The translations under genes and the position numbers were made by a program. Of a stretch of 64,000 bases of DNA, positions 43,443 to 53,030 are shown in pieces (within the stretch, counting starts at the first letter, position 1; each line of letters begins with the position of its first letter). The stretch covers positions 558,001 to 622,000 of the forward strand of contig OZ245731.1 of NCBI GenBank assembly GCA_965227155.1, read 5' to 3'. This stretch comes from UBA6059 sp965227155. GTDB lineage: Bacteria; Bacteroidota; Bacteroidia; Cytophagales; Cyclobacteriaceae. The notes below the pieces were generated by a model, which was given only the letters and a program-made list of their open reading frames with translations, ran no database searches and was not told the DNA's origin.

Positions 43443-44696
43443 CTATCCTTTTGCTAATACTTTCGATATATCTGTGCGATATGCATTAATTGCCGGTATC
43501 AGAGAAGCCAACAATCCCAATGCAAAACTAATAACTACAATGAATAGTTCTTCCTGTAGAAAAACCATGCCTGTAGGTGCCGCCTGACTGGTTTCTCCAG
43601 CCATTTGACCAATAAGCTCTACTGTGCCATGGCCAAGTACAAACCCAAGCAAACCTCCAAGGAATGTAATGATGACACCCTCGAGAACGATGTGTAAGAG
43701 TATAGTCATCCTGGAAGCACCCATAGCCCGCATCATAGCCAGGTCATATTTTCTTTCTTTCAATGAATTATACAAGGCAATAAATACACTTAAGCCTGCA
43801 ATGAAAATAATCAATAGTGCAAACCCTTGAATCACATCTACCCCCACTCCAATTATGGTCAGAAGTCTTGACATTTCAAATGCAGGGGAAGCCGCCTGCA
43901 AAGAAGTGCGGCTGTTGATCATGCGTGGCAACTGCACGGCAGCCATAGGGGAGCGGTACTGTAATAGCAGACTTGTAATCTCTTTGTCACCGATTTCACC
44001 AGCTACACTAAAGCCTAATGGTGTTTCTACCATTGCTTCTGCCTCATGCTCCAAATGACCATCTGTGTGTTCTTCTTCCTTTTCATGCATGACCCAAACA
44101 CTCTCAATATTGGTCAGAATAAGGTTATCCAGGGCTGTATTAGAGCTTTCAAGTATTCCAACTATCCGATACTCATGGTCATCATGGTCATGTGCACCTT
44201 TGGTCAGGCCATGCTGACCTTTGAATGTATCCCCAACACTAAGTCCAAGGGTCTGTGCTGCTTGTGCTCCTAATGTAACATCAAGTGTTTTCTCCCAAAG
44301 CTTGCCTTCTGCAATTTCGGCACTATATAATTCGGTATATCCGTGGGTTGTACCGACTATACGGATGGTTTTATAGCTATCACCGAGCGATAGCGGAATA
44401 GCATTTTTGATTAACCTCCTGTTGTTGGCTATACCTATAGCCTCCTCCAGCGGAATATTGCCTGTAGGGAAATCGATGTGAAATATATTGCATAAGATCA
44501 GCTGCAAAGGGCTTCCCTTGGCTCCTACTACCAAATCAACGCCTCGCGTATTGTTGGAAAATTTCTGCTCAAGTTGCTGACCTACCAGCAGCAATACAAC
44601 GATAATTCCTATCCCAAAAGATAGCAATAATGTATTCAGCAAGGTGTTGAGCCTGTTTTCTTTAATGTAATTCCAGCTTAAGACGAGTAAATTCAT
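43443..44696 (-). CDS. FtsX/MacB-type ABC permease with histidine-rich extracytoplasmic loop
   Basis: A 417-residue inner-membrane protein with one N-terminal helix, a large periplasmic domain, and three C-terminal helices, the usual MacB/LolE layout. The periplasmic domain carries an acidic and histidine-rich insertion: KGAHDHDDHEYR near residue 165 and EEHTDGHLEHEAEAMVE near residue 212. Such patches bind zinc, copper or nickel in other proteins. The rest matches FtsX-like permeases (LKERKYDLAMMRAMGASRMT). It overlaps the ATPase gene by four bases. Substrate unknown; metal handling or metal-responsive lipoprotein export are the leading ideas. Confidence 0.85.
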   Translation of the reverse strand: MNLLVLSWNYIKENRLNTLLNTLLLSFGIGIIVVLLLVGQQLEQKFSNNTRGVDLVVGAKGSPLQLILCNIFHIDFPTGNIPLEEAIGIANNRRLIKNAIPLSLGDSYKTIRIVGTTHGYTELYSAEIAEGKLWEKTLDVTLGAQAAQTLGLSVGDTFKGQHGLTKGAHDHDDHEYRIVGILESSNTALDNLILTNIESVWVMHEKEEEHTDGHLEHEAEAMVETPLGFSVAGEIGDKEITSLLLQYRSPMAAVQLPRMINSRTSLQAASPAFEMSRLLTIIGVGVDVIQGFALLIIFIAGLSVFIALYNSLKERKYDLAMMRAMGASRMTILLHIVLEGVIITFLGGLLGFVLGHGTVELIGQMAGETSQAAPTGMVFLQEELFIVVISFALGLLASLIPAINAYRTDISKVLAKG

Positions 44697-45319
44697 AGCT
44701 CCAGGGTTTTAGAAATTTTTGCTTTTACTCTCGAATCATGGGTGGCGATGATCAGACTGGCTTTGTTGGCAGTAGCTTGCCTCTCCAGCATATCCAGCAC
44801 AGCATCGGCATTTTCATCATCCAGGCTGGCTGTAGGCTCATCTGCCATAATGACCAATGGTTTATTCAATACTGCTCTGGCTATGGCCACACGCTGCTGT
44901 TGACCCTGACTTAGTTCATAAACTTTACTTTTGAGCTTTTCTCCCAGATTCAAATCTCCAAGTACGGATTTTATCCGCTGGATGTCCTGCGAAAGCCCTG
45001 CCGTATATTGCGCCAATCGAAGGTTATCCTGCACATTGAGGGATTTAAGTAAATGTGGCTGCTGAAATATCAATCCAATATTTTTACCTCTAAAGGCATC
45101 CAGTTTTTGACCTGAAAGCGTATGCATAAGTTCACCTCCAATAGAAATTTCCCCATCTTGCGTTTTCAGAAGACCAGCCAATAGATGTAGCAATGTGGTC
45201 TTGCCTGATCCCGATCCTCCCAGGATCAGGGCATGCTCCCCTGGCTCCACTTTCCAGTTTGGATATTGTATGCTTGTCTGATGATCATACCTGTACACTA
45301 AATCCCTGATCTCAACCAT
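44693..45319 (-). CDS. ABC transporter ATPase (LolD/MacB type)
   Basis: A 208-residue ATPase with Walker A GGSGSGKTT, signature LSQGQQQRV and Walker B VIMADEPTASLD. It is the first gene of the minus-strand operon 45319-42502, followed by the permease with an ATGA overlap. Its group drives mechanotransmission permeases that act on lipoproteins, peptides or drugs rather than importers. Confidence 0.92.
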   Translation of the reverse strand: MVEIRDLVYRYDHQTSIQYPNWKVEPGEHALILGGSGSGKTTLLHLLAGLLKTQDGEISIGGELMHTLSGQKLDAFRGKNIGLIFQQPHLLKSLNVQDNLRLAQYTAGLSQDIQRIKSVLGDLNLGEKLKSKVYELSQGQQQRVAIARAVLNKPLVIMADEPTASLDDENADAVLDMLERQATANKASLIIATHDSRVKAKISKTLEL

Positions 45320-45558
45320 AAATTTGGATTTTGTATAAAATAATAACCTAAAACGTCGATTTACAAATCATTAATGACTGTTGGATAGGTTGCAATTTAG
45401 CTGGTGATCATATTGGGTCTTTTGCACCCAAGTTGGAATAATCAAGCAACACTTTTGCGCTATAATTGAAATTTAATTCCTCCCGATCAATTTTAACCAA
45501 AACAATAATTGGTATAAATTGTTATACACAAAATATTAATACCAGCTAAGTGGATGGA

Positions 45559-46047
45559 TTATGAATTTACTCTCTTATTCAACCAATCCCGTAAAGCAAG
45601 CCCTGTAGCAAATGGCCAGGGCTTGACTTTTTCAATTGGTATAATTTTATAATCCTTCAGCTCTTCTCCCATACGAATATCTCCAGTTGCGGTTAAATGA
45701 TACGCCAATATCAACTCGTTTCGCTCGAAGAAGGAATATATCCCGATAAAAGACTCCACTTCACTTTGAAGTCCTAGCTCCTCCTCTACTTCACGCACAA
45801 TACCAGCTTCCGGCGTTTCACCCTTCTCCAAAAATCCCGTTACCAGCCCATACCATTGCGCAGGCCAACCTTTGTTTTGAATGAGAATAACCTGCCCATC
45901 ATACTCAACTACAGCAGCCAATACTGGCACTGGATTATTCCAATATATTTTCTGGCAGGACTCATTGGTGCATTGTTCCCTGATTTCACCCTTTCGGGAT
46001 TGAAGCGCAGTGGGTGAGCCGCAGTATCTGCAATAGCGGTCTTTCAT
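45559..46047 (-). CDS. Nudix hydrolase with zinc-ribbon N terminus
   Basis: A 162-residue cytosolic enzyme. A four-cysteine ribbon (CRYCG at residues 6-10 and CTNESC near 27-32) precedes a Nudix domain whose box runs from GFLEKGETPEAG to REVEEELGL, with the catalytic REVEEE intact. The ribbon recalls NADH pyrophosphatase NudC but the protein is much shorter. Substrate unknown. It overlaps the DinB-like gene by four bases. Confidence 0.88.
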   Translation of the reverse strand: MKDRYCRYCGSPTALQSRKGEIREQCTNESCQKIYWNNPVPVLAAVVEYDGQVILIQNKGWPAQWYGLVTGFLEKGETPEAGIVREVEEELGLQSEVESFIGIYSFFERNELILAYHLTATGDIRMGEELKDYKIIPIEKVKPWPFATGLALRDWLNKRVNS

Positions 46048-46574
46048 GCCACTGTTTTTAGTATTCTGTGAATTTGCTTGAGGTGATGCCGATAGTGAAA
46101 ATCGAAAAATTCAAGGGTTTGGTTCATGTTAATACGACCAACAATGGGGTGCCTAAACAATGCTTTTTGCTGAATCTCTACAGGCAACTCCTCCATAAGC
46201 TGATGAAAAGAACTCCTACTTTTATTCCACAGGGCTTCCAAGTCCTCTAGCGAATCTTCATTCGAAACTTCTCCCAGTTGCTTTGGCGCTTTGAACTTTA
46301 GTCGCATTGAAAATGCACCTCGAAGGGCCAATATTTTGATCGGTGCAATCAGAGGGGTATTTGGAATTAATTCAGGCTTTTGGGTCTTTTTTCGAATATA
46401 AAGCTCTGTGCCTTTTTCCGAAACTATCAAATGGTTAATTACCTGAATAACTGACCATGCGCCTTGTTTTTCTGCTTGATGTAATTGATCAGCACTGTAA
46501 TTCGAAAGCAACTGGAAGAGTTGCTTTCTCTGATTTTCAAGCTGATCGAATAATTTCTCGTTTTTGGTTATCAT
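46044..46574 (-). CDS. DinB superfamily protein
   Basis: A 176-residue four-helix bundle protein of the DinB_2/YfiT type. QKQLFQLLSNYSADQLHQA-like N terminus, then GAWSVIQVINHLIVSEKGTE with the first metal histidine, and EFFDFHYRHHLKQIHRI with the C-terminal histidine pair. Some relatives are thiol transferases; the substrate here is unknown. It overlaps both neighbours by four bases in a three-gene operon. Confidence 0.85.
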   Translation of the reverse strand: MITKNEKLFDQLENQRKQLFQLLSNYSADQLHQAEKQGAWSVIQVINHLIVSEKGTELYIRKKTQKPELIPNTPLIAPIKILALRGAFSMRLKFKAPKQLGEVSNEDSLEDLEALWNKSRSSFHQLMEELPVEIQQKALFRHPIVGRINMNQTLEFFDFHYRHHLKQIHRILKTVA

Positions 46575-47257
46575 GTGTCGAGTACTACCTTGAATTTATA
46601 TTTTCCCTGAGCTTCATCCTCAAAGATATGGGGGTAGTATTTTTTTAATTCATTAATGAATAGTGTCCGGGGAATATCAGCAAACTGCCCATAATCATGA
46701 ACATATTCCATAAAACAATCACCACTTTGATTATACTGCTGAAACATTGAATCATTTACCCCATCAAAAGGTAAGGGCTCTACATTATAAAGATCGCAAA
46801 GTGCTGCATTAAAAGCCGGCGTTGCCTTAACCCACCTACCTTCCAGCCATATTTCTACGTACCCGTGAAAAACCAACAGGTCCGTTTTTAAGTACTTCAG
46901 TATGGTCTCCACACCGATATGGTTTTTTACGATACCGAATCCCAGGCGGGAAGGAATCCCAATAGCTCTGCAACAAGCAGCCATCAGACAAGCCTTTTCT
47001 ACACAATAGCCGCTATCCCTACTCAATAAATCGCTGGCTTTCAAGCTTTCCCGTCTCAAATCAAGCATGTATGGGTTGTAGCGGAAACCGTCTCTAATGG
47101 CAAAATAAAGTGCAACCGCTCTACCCTTTTCGGTACTATGCTTTGCGATATGTTTATGCGCATAGGCTACAACCAAAGGATGATCAGAATCGATAAACTC
47201 GCCAGGCTCAAGATAAGCTGGTTCGATAGAGGTATGTGTTGGTGTATGGAATGCCAT
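46571..47257 (-). CDS. Transglutaminase-like cysteine protease domain protein
   Basis: A 228-residue cytosolic protein with a transglutaminase core. The catalytic cysteine is in SGYCVEKACLMAACCRAIGI, the histidine in LVFHGYVEIWLEGRWVKATP, and an acidic residue follows. The two extra cysteines beside the active site are unusual. It is the first gene of the minus-strand operon 47257-45559. Function is likely peptide or amide cleavage, with no known target. Confidence 0.85.
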   Translation of the reverse strand: MAFHTPTHTSIEPAYLEPGEFIDSDHPLVVAYAHKHIAKHSTEKGRAVALYFAIRDGFRYNPYMLDLRRESLKASDLLSRDSGYCVEKACLMAACCRAIGIPSRLGFGIVKNHIGVETILKYLKTDLLVFHGYVEIWLEGRWVKATPAFNAALCDLYNVEPLPFDGVNDSMFQQYNQSGDCFMEYVHDYGQFADIPRTLFINELKKYYPHIFEDEAQGKYKFKVVLDT

Positions 47258-47301
47258 TTATTTAGGATACCAATTTATCTAATTCTTTTGAATATTGATT
47301 C

Positions 47302-50300
47302 CTATTCATTCAAGTCAAAAACTGAAAAGCCTTTCTCTTTTAAATTGGATTTTAGTTGCTGCCATGGCCCCTGCCGTAAAGCTTCAAACTTCGTTTGTAT
47401 GCTTTGATACCTGGAGCGCAAGTCCCGAAGCACGTCGATATCATTTTTCGATAGGCTTTCATAGGGCGAATGGGTATAGTAATACGCTTTCCCAAGCAAG
47501 TAATCAAAACGAGGCGCATCACTTATGGCCCCCTGAATATCTCTGTAGGTGATCATTGCCCAGACATCATCTATTGATTGCTGTATGCGACCTTTAAATG
47601 GCTCATCAATATGATCTAAACTACTCATGAGCTTTTCCATCTGTTGCAACTTCTTCTTTATATCATCGAGCTGGCTGCTCAGAGAATCCAAGGCAAGGCG
47701 AAATTCCAATTGTGCCCTGTAGTCATCAGGCTTATATTTTATTCTTGGGTCAGGTTTAATTACCAAAGCACTCTCCACCATTTGCTCACCGTTACTTATC
47801 AAAACAAGGTAATCACCCGGCATGGCAAGGGGTTTTTCTAACACAGGACTCATCAGAGGCCCGTAGATAGGCTTACCGGTCCACTGCAGATCCCATGAGG
47901 TACGATTTAGCCCCTGGCGCACCGGTTCTTTCCAGCTATGGATAGTATTTTCGCCTTGCTTCACGGAAATCTGAACAGAATCTACTTTGCTGTCATTGAT
48001 CCAATAATTGATGATGACTTCCCGGGCATTATTATCGCCAGCATAGAGGTGATCCGGCATCAGTCTTTGACCGGGAGCCTGATCGATAATAGGCTGTATG
48101 GTTGGTGCCAGTTCGAAAAGATGAAGTGTTTTTTTAGTCAGCTCGGGGTTTTTAGCCAGGGCCTCCCAGGGTCTCAGATCATCAATTATCCACATGCTGC
48201 GACCAAAAGTGGCCATCACAAGATCCCTTTCCTCGGGATGAATTTTTAAATCCATGGTAGAAACAGCAGGATAGCCTTCCGTCCATTTTTGCCAGTTTTC
48301 ACCAAAATTCAAAGAATAATAAAGGCCGAATTCCGTACCCAAAAACAATAAATCAGAAACAAAGGGGTCCTGCACAATAGACAGGCAATAGGATTCAATG
48401 CCTTTCCCGGCTGCTATATTTCTCCAGGTTTGACCATTATCCTCAGTGTAAAACACATAAGGACTCCAATCCCCCATTCTGTGATTGTCTATCACCACAA
48501 AGGCTGCCTCATCGCTATGTGGGGAAGGAACAATTTGCTGCACCCAGCCATTATTAGGCATTCCTTTGATATTCCCGGTAAGTTCCTGCCAATCATTTTC
48601 AATAGCATGTCGCAACCACACTCTTCCATCATCCGTGCCGACCCAAAGCTTTTGGCTGTCCTTCAATGCTGGGCTGATCACCGTAATGGTGGTATGGTTC
48701 TCTGCTGTAGTAGCATCTATCGACAAGCCACCTGAGGTTAATTGCTGCTGCTTTTCAGGGTTATCGGTAGTTAAATCGGGGCTTATGGTCTCCCAAGTTT
48801 CACCATATTCAATGCTCCGATGTACATATTGAGATCCAAGGTAGACTACCCCGGCAGTTTTTGGGTCGATTGCCAGGGCAGCATTCCAGTTAAATCTAAG
48901 GGTGTCTTCTGCTATCCAGGGCCTGATGGTTTTTCTCTGGCCTGTACTTTTATCAAACCTAACCAACATGCCTCCCTGCCAAAGGGCATAGCCGATATTT
49001 TCATTAGCAGGATCAAGGGCCACATCAAAGCCATCATTGAATGCCAATTCTCTCCAAAAGCTGTTGCGAATACCCGTGCGGTTCCAAACTTCACTGGGTC
49101 CATACCAGGTGCCATTATCCTGTAGACCACCATAAAGGTTGTAAGGCACATTATTATCGATTGTGACATGGTAAAACTGTCCCAAAGGCAGGTTTTCAGC
49201 AAATCGCCAGTTCTCACCCCTGTCCTTTGTCCAATAGAGGCCACCATCCGTACCATCAATCATAAAATCAGAATCGTCGGGATCGATCCAAAATGCGTGA
49301 TGATCTGCATGGACTTCAAAACCCCAATCTTCGATGATTTCAAAAGAGCGCCCTCCATTTTCTGATCTGGCTAGTCTTGAATACAGATTATAGACCCTGT
49401 TTTCATTATTAGGATCCACATAGATATCAGCAAAATAAAACGGTCGGCTGCCAATGGTCTCTGTATTAATGAGTGACCAGTTTTGGCCACCATCTGTCGA
49501 TTTATATAGGCCGTTCTTTTTGGATTCTACCAGCGCATACATTGTTTCCGGTTGTGATTGGGCAATAGCCAAGCCAATCCTCCCATAAGGTTTTTCCGGT
49601 AAGCCATTGGGTTGCGATAGCTCTTGCCATGTGTCTCCTCCATCATTGGAACGGTAAATGCCAGAACCTTCACCCCCCGAATAGGAATCCCAGGGTGACC
49701 TGCGAAATTCCCACATAGCTGCCCAAAGTTGGTTTGGATGCTCCGGATGAATGATCATATCTGCAATACCCGTCCTGTCATTTATATACAATACCTTTTC
49801 CCAGTGCCGTCCACCATCGGTAGATTTATAGACACCCCGGGATTGATTGGCCGCAAATGGATCACCTAATGCGCCTACCCAAACAGTGTTTTCATCGGTA
49901 GGATGTATAATGATTCTATGGATATTTCTGGATTCGGGCAACCCGATAAACTGCCACGACATACCACCATCCAGGCTTTTAAAAACACCCTTGCCACTGG
50001 TTTGGGTATTTCTTGGATTTCCTTCGCCCGTACCAGCATAGATTACATCAGGATTGGAAGGAGCCACAGCCACTGCACCAATGGACTGTAGAGGTTGTTG
50101 GTCAAAAATTGGTTCAAAAGTGGTACCTGCATTTATAGTCTTCCATAATCCTCCTGATGCAGTACCTATATACCAAATATCTTTATCATTGGGGTTCACT
50201 ACTATTGCCGTGATACGGCCACTCATGCCTGCCGGACCAATGGACCGGGGCGCTACCTGGAAAGAATTTTGACCAACTACAGAAAAACTAATAGCAAATA

Positions 50301-50331
50301 GTGTAAATAAGCTGTAAATCGATAAGCGCAT
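47302..50331 (-). CDS. Large secreted BNR/sortilin-type beta-propeller protein
   Basis: A 1009-residue secreted protein (signal peptide ending FSVVGQ). Two large propellers occupy most of the length, with many Asp-box type repeats such as GVFKSLDGGMSWQFIG, GVYKSTDGGRHWEKV, GIYRSNDGGDTWQEL and FYTEDNGQTWRNIAA. The C-terminal third holds an Ig-like part (SWKEPVRQGLNRTSWDLQWT) and a helical tail with coiled-coil character. Databases often call these glycosyl hydrolases or sialidases, but no catalytic residue of that type is evident and a protein-binding role is equally likely. It stands alone on the minus strand. Confidence 0.85.
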   Translation of the reverse strand: MRLSIYSLFTLFAISFSVVGQNSFQVAPRSIGPAGMSGRITAIVVNPNDKDIWYIGTASGGLWKTINAGTTFEPIFDQQPLQSIGAVAVAPSNPDVIYAGTGEGNPRNTQTSGKGVFKSLDGGMSWQFIGLPESRNIHRIIIHPTDENTVWVGALGDPFAANQSRGVYKSTDGGRHWEKVLYINDRTGIADMIIHPEHPNQLWAAMWEFRRSPWDSYSGGEGSGIYRSNDGGDTWQELSQPNGLPEKPYGRIGLAIAQSQPETMYALVESKKNGLYKSTDGGQNWSLINTETIGSRPFYFADIYVDPNNENRVYNLYSRLARSENGGRSFEIIEDWGFEVHADHHAFWIDPDDSDFMIDGTDGGLYWTKDRGENWRFAENLPLGQFYHVTIDNNVPYNLYGGLQDNGTWYGPSEVWNRTGIRNSFWRELAFNDGFDVALDPANENIGYALWQGGMLVRFDKSTGQRKTIRPWIAEDTLRFNWNAALAIDPKTAGVVYLGSQYVHRSIEYGETWETISPDLTTDNPEKQQQLTSGGLSIDATTAENHTTITVISPALKDSQKLWVGTDDGRVWLRHAIENDWQELTGNIKGMPNNGWVQQIVPSPHSDEAAFVVIDNHRMGDWSPYVFYTEDNGQTWRNIAAGKGIESYCLSIVQDPFVSDLLFLGTEFGLYYSLNFGENWQKWTEGYPAVSTMDLKIHPEERDLVMATFGRSMWIIDDLRPWEALAKNPELTKKTLHLFELAPTIQPIIDQAPGQRLMPDHLYAGDNNAREVIINYWINDSKVDSVQISVKQGENTIHSWKEPVRQGLNRTSWDLQWTGKPIYGPLMSPVLEKPLAMPGDYLVLISNGEQMVESALVIKPDPRIKYKPDDYRAQLEFRLALDSLSSQLDDIKKKLQQMEKLMSSLDHIDEPFKGRIQQSIDDVWAMITYRDIQGAISDAPRFDYLLGKAYYYTHSPYESLSKNDIDVLRDLRSRYQSIQTKFEALRQGPWQQLKSNLKEKGFSVFDLNE

Positions 50332-50530
50332 AGGTAATGTAGGATGAAATAATGAAGGTTTTAATATTTGTACTATTTGAATAGTAAAATCCTATTACTG
50401 TGCTAACTTTAATGAAAAATATTGAATTCTTTAGAAATTATTATGTAATATGGGGTTCGATATTTATAGACGAGAGTCTCGAATGTTTACCGGTACATTA
50501 TGTCGAACCTAATCTTCAGCCGATTCTAGT

Positions 50531-51811
50531 ATGCACGTATTAGATATTATTGCTCTGTTTGTATTCCTCGCCGGAGTTTTTATTTATATAAACACGTATC
50601 ATCTCAAACTGCCATCTTCCATTGGGCTAATGATTATGGCGCTGATCGTTTCTGTGGGAATCTTTCTTACGGGTATTTTCGCGCCGGGCTTTATCATAGG
50701 AACGGAGCGATTGATGGCGGACTATGATTATTCTACTATTCTTTATCAGGTCTTTATCAGCTTTATGCTTTTTGCAGGAGCCCTGCAAATAGATTTTAAA
50801 AAATTAGCCAAAGAAAAAACACCGGTTCTTGTACTTGCGACAGCTGGTGTTTTTATAACTACCGCTGTAGTAGGCACTGCAGTTTACTACATGCTAGGCT
50901 TTTTAGGTATAGAGCTCAATTATATTTATTGCCTTGTATTCGGTGCTTTGATATCACCTACCGATCCAATAGCTGTCACCACAGTTATTAAGAGATTCAA
51001 CCTTTCACCAAAGTTAGAAACCCGAATCGCAGGAGAATCACTGTTCAATGATGGTATTGCAGTGGTTTTGGCGCTTACGCTTTTAGATGTAGAGCATGCC
51101 AGTGAAGAACATTCACTAGGCCTTTTTGATGTGATCTACATCTTTGGAACAGATATCGGAGGAGGTATTATCATAGGGCTATTCCTGGGTTATATAGGAT
51201 ATCAAGTCCTCAAATACATTGATAATGATGAGGTGGAAGTTGAGATCTTGATGACACTGGCCCTTGTAATGGCAGGTACGCAATTGGCCGACCTGGCCCA
51301 CGTATCTGCAAAGCAGGCCGCTGTAGTGATGGGGCTTGTAATTGGAAATGAAGGCAGAAAAGAATCTGTTGATAATGCTACGGGTGATTATGTGTTTAAG
51401 TTCTGGTCATTGATGGAGGAGTCCTTAAATGCTATGCTATTTGTTTTGATCGCACTGGAGATGCTGGTTATCCCTTTGAGGCTCGACTATTTTGCAGCCG
51501 GATTTATCACTTTCAATATTGTGCTACTAGCAAGATGGATAAGCGTAGCAGTACCTATCAATATAATGGCCTTATCGATGCAGCGACGCTTTGAACGGAA
51601 TACAATACCAATCATGACCTGGGGTGCGTTGCGGGGTGGCATGCCTGTAGCTTTATCTCTGGCATTGCCCGAATTTCAAGGCAAGGATGTCATCGTGACT
51701 ATGACTTACATCGTAGTAGTACTCTCTATACTTTACCAGGGACTTACAGTAACACGATTACTAGAAGTGAAAGAAACCGATGAATATCGGCATTCGATGG
51801 ATAAACTATAA
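50531..51811 (+). CDS. CPA1-family Na+/H+ antiporter (NhaP-like)
   Basis: A 426-residue inner-membrane antiporter with about twelve helices. The antiporter core has ISPTDPIAVTTVIKRF and the essential acidic pair in GESLFNDGIAVVLALTLL, typical of CPA1. A second conserved arginine-rich segment, WGALRGGMPVALSLALPEF, follows near residue 375. It exchanges protons for Na+ or K+ in pH and salt homeostasis. It is divergent from the BNR gene across a 199 bp A/T-rich intergenic region. Confidence 0.9.
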   Translation: MHVLDIIALFVFLAGVFIYINTYHLKLPSSIGLMIMALIVSVGIFLTGIFAPGFIIGTERLMADYDYSTILYQVFISFMLFAGALQIDFKKLAKEKTPVLVLATAGVFITTAVVGTAVYYMLGFLGIELNYIYCLVFGALISPTDPIAVTTVIKRFNLSPKLETRIAGESLFNDGIAVVLALTLLDVEHASEEHSLGLFDVIYIFGTDIGGGIIIGLFLGYIGYQVLKYIDNDEVEVEILMTLALVMAGTQLADLAHVSAKQAAVVMGLVIGNEGRKESVDNATGDYVFKFWSLMEESLNAMLFVLIALEMLVIPLRLDYFAAGFITFNIVLLARWISVAVPINIMALSMQRRFERNTIPIMTWGALRGGMPVALSLALPEFQGKDVIVTMTYIVVVLSILYQGLTVTRLLEVKETDEYRHSMDKL

Positions 51812-51835
51812 ATTGGGTATCTCAAAAGCATCATT

Positions 51836-51908
51836 CATGTCAGGTTGAGCCTGTCGAAACCTTTTTTAAAGGCTGTATGAATACGTTTCGACGAGCTCAA
51901 TGTGACAG
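51836..51908. repeat. Dispersed inverted repeat, copy 2 (reversed relative to copy 1)
   Basis: Left arm 51836-51859 carries ggttgagcctgtcgaaa and right arm 51886-51908 carries tttcgacgagctcaa. The left arm equals the reverse complement of copy 1's right arm, and the loop shares gtattcatac once reversed. It sits between the convergent antiporter and stress-protein genes, the same context as copy 1. Confidence 0.8.
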
Positions 51909-51958
51909 GAGGCAAGGGTTTTTATACTTTTGCGACACCCTCTTAAAAAGTCACTTAT

Positions 51959-52801
51959 TTAATCTGCAATTGATTTAGTCCAAACTGGCTTCATACTACG
52001 GTTCACTGTCCGCTTAGAAACCATTCCGGTAAAGAGTGAATCCAACCCTCTCGTGGCATGCGTTGCCAGGGCTAAGATATCTGCATTGATTTCGTCAGCA
52101 AATTCCAAAATACCATCAACTTCATCACTATCTCGTACGGCTGTAACACTGTAATCATCTAGCCCTTCCTTCTGAGCAAATTCTTCAAGCCTTCTGGTAA
52201 CATCTTTTTCAAGAATAAAATCAGAATCGTAAGTCTTTACCAGATGAAGATGTGCATTGAAATACTTCTGCATTTCTACCAGATCTGCGATGATCTTATG
52301 CTGGTCTGATCGCATATCTGTGGCAAATACGATGCTTTTTATCGATGACAGGTCACACTCATTTTTAACGGTAATTACGGGGCATTTGGCAAATCGAATC
52401 ACCTTATCGGCGTTAGAGCCCACCAGGAAGCCTCGCAATCCACTGGCACCTGTAGAACCCTGAATGATCAGGCTGGCATTGTTTTCCGCAATGACTTCAC
52501 CAATCTTTTCAAATGGATTGCCAATTTCTATCCTATAGTTCAGTGTGATATCAGCGTATTTGCTATCACCCATCAAGGCTTCCATTTTTTCTTTGGCCCT
52601 TTCCATTAATTTAATGAGGTATATATTCTCTTCAGGAGAATAATTCACTTCGCCCATTATTTTCATGGAGCGATCCGTGCTATCTTCAATAACATGAAGC
52701 AGCATAATTTCTGAACCACTTTTTTTAGCCAAAGAATGTGCTGCATTGAGTGCTTTCAAAGCAACCTCCGAAAAATCTGTAGGTATTAATATTCTTTTCA
52801 T
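51959..52801 (-). CDS. Tandem universal stress protein (UspA x2)
   Basis: A 280-residue cytosolic protein with two Usp domains (about residues 1-145 and 150-280). The first has the nucleotide-binding pattern LIIQGSTGASGLRGFLVGSN (G2xG9xG type) and starts MKRILIPTDFSEVALKALNA. The second has ILALATHATRGLDSLFTGMV, without the full glycine motif, so it may not bind ATP. Tandem Usps are common in Bacteroidota and induced by stress. A 229 bp intergenic region without an evident gene follows upstream. Confidence 0.92.
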   Translation of the reverse strand: MKRILIPTDFSEVALKALNAAHSLAKKSGSEIMLLHVIEDSTDRSMKIMGEVNYSPEENIYLIKLMERAKEKMEALMGDSKYADITLNYRIEIGNPFEKIGEVIAENNASLIIQGSTGASGLRGFLVGSNADKVIRFAKCPVITVKNECDLSSIKSIVFATDMRSDQHKIIADLVEMQKYFNAHLHLVKTYDSDFILEKDVTRRLEEFAQKEGLDDYSVTAVRDSDEVDGILEFADEINADILALATHATRGLDSLFTGMVSKRTVNRSMKPVWTKSIAD

Positions 52802-53030
52802 TGTCTTATTTTTTATCTATTTAGGGGGTTGTGATACTAAAAATTATTGTACCAGCAGCCTCTACTTTAATCAACGGATATTTATAATTACCGATGCATC
52901 GGGCTACTCGTATTTGGTCTTCTTTTTTATCTAATTTAAAAATATGCCTTTAAATTACAACTGATTAATCCCAGCTTTAATAACGGATAATCTCAAGTTA
53001 TTCCAATTACTATTTGATAACCGGTGTTTC

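Noticed and set aside
47302..50331. Active sialidase
   Set aside because: Asp-box repeats alone do not give catalytic residues, and none could be identified.
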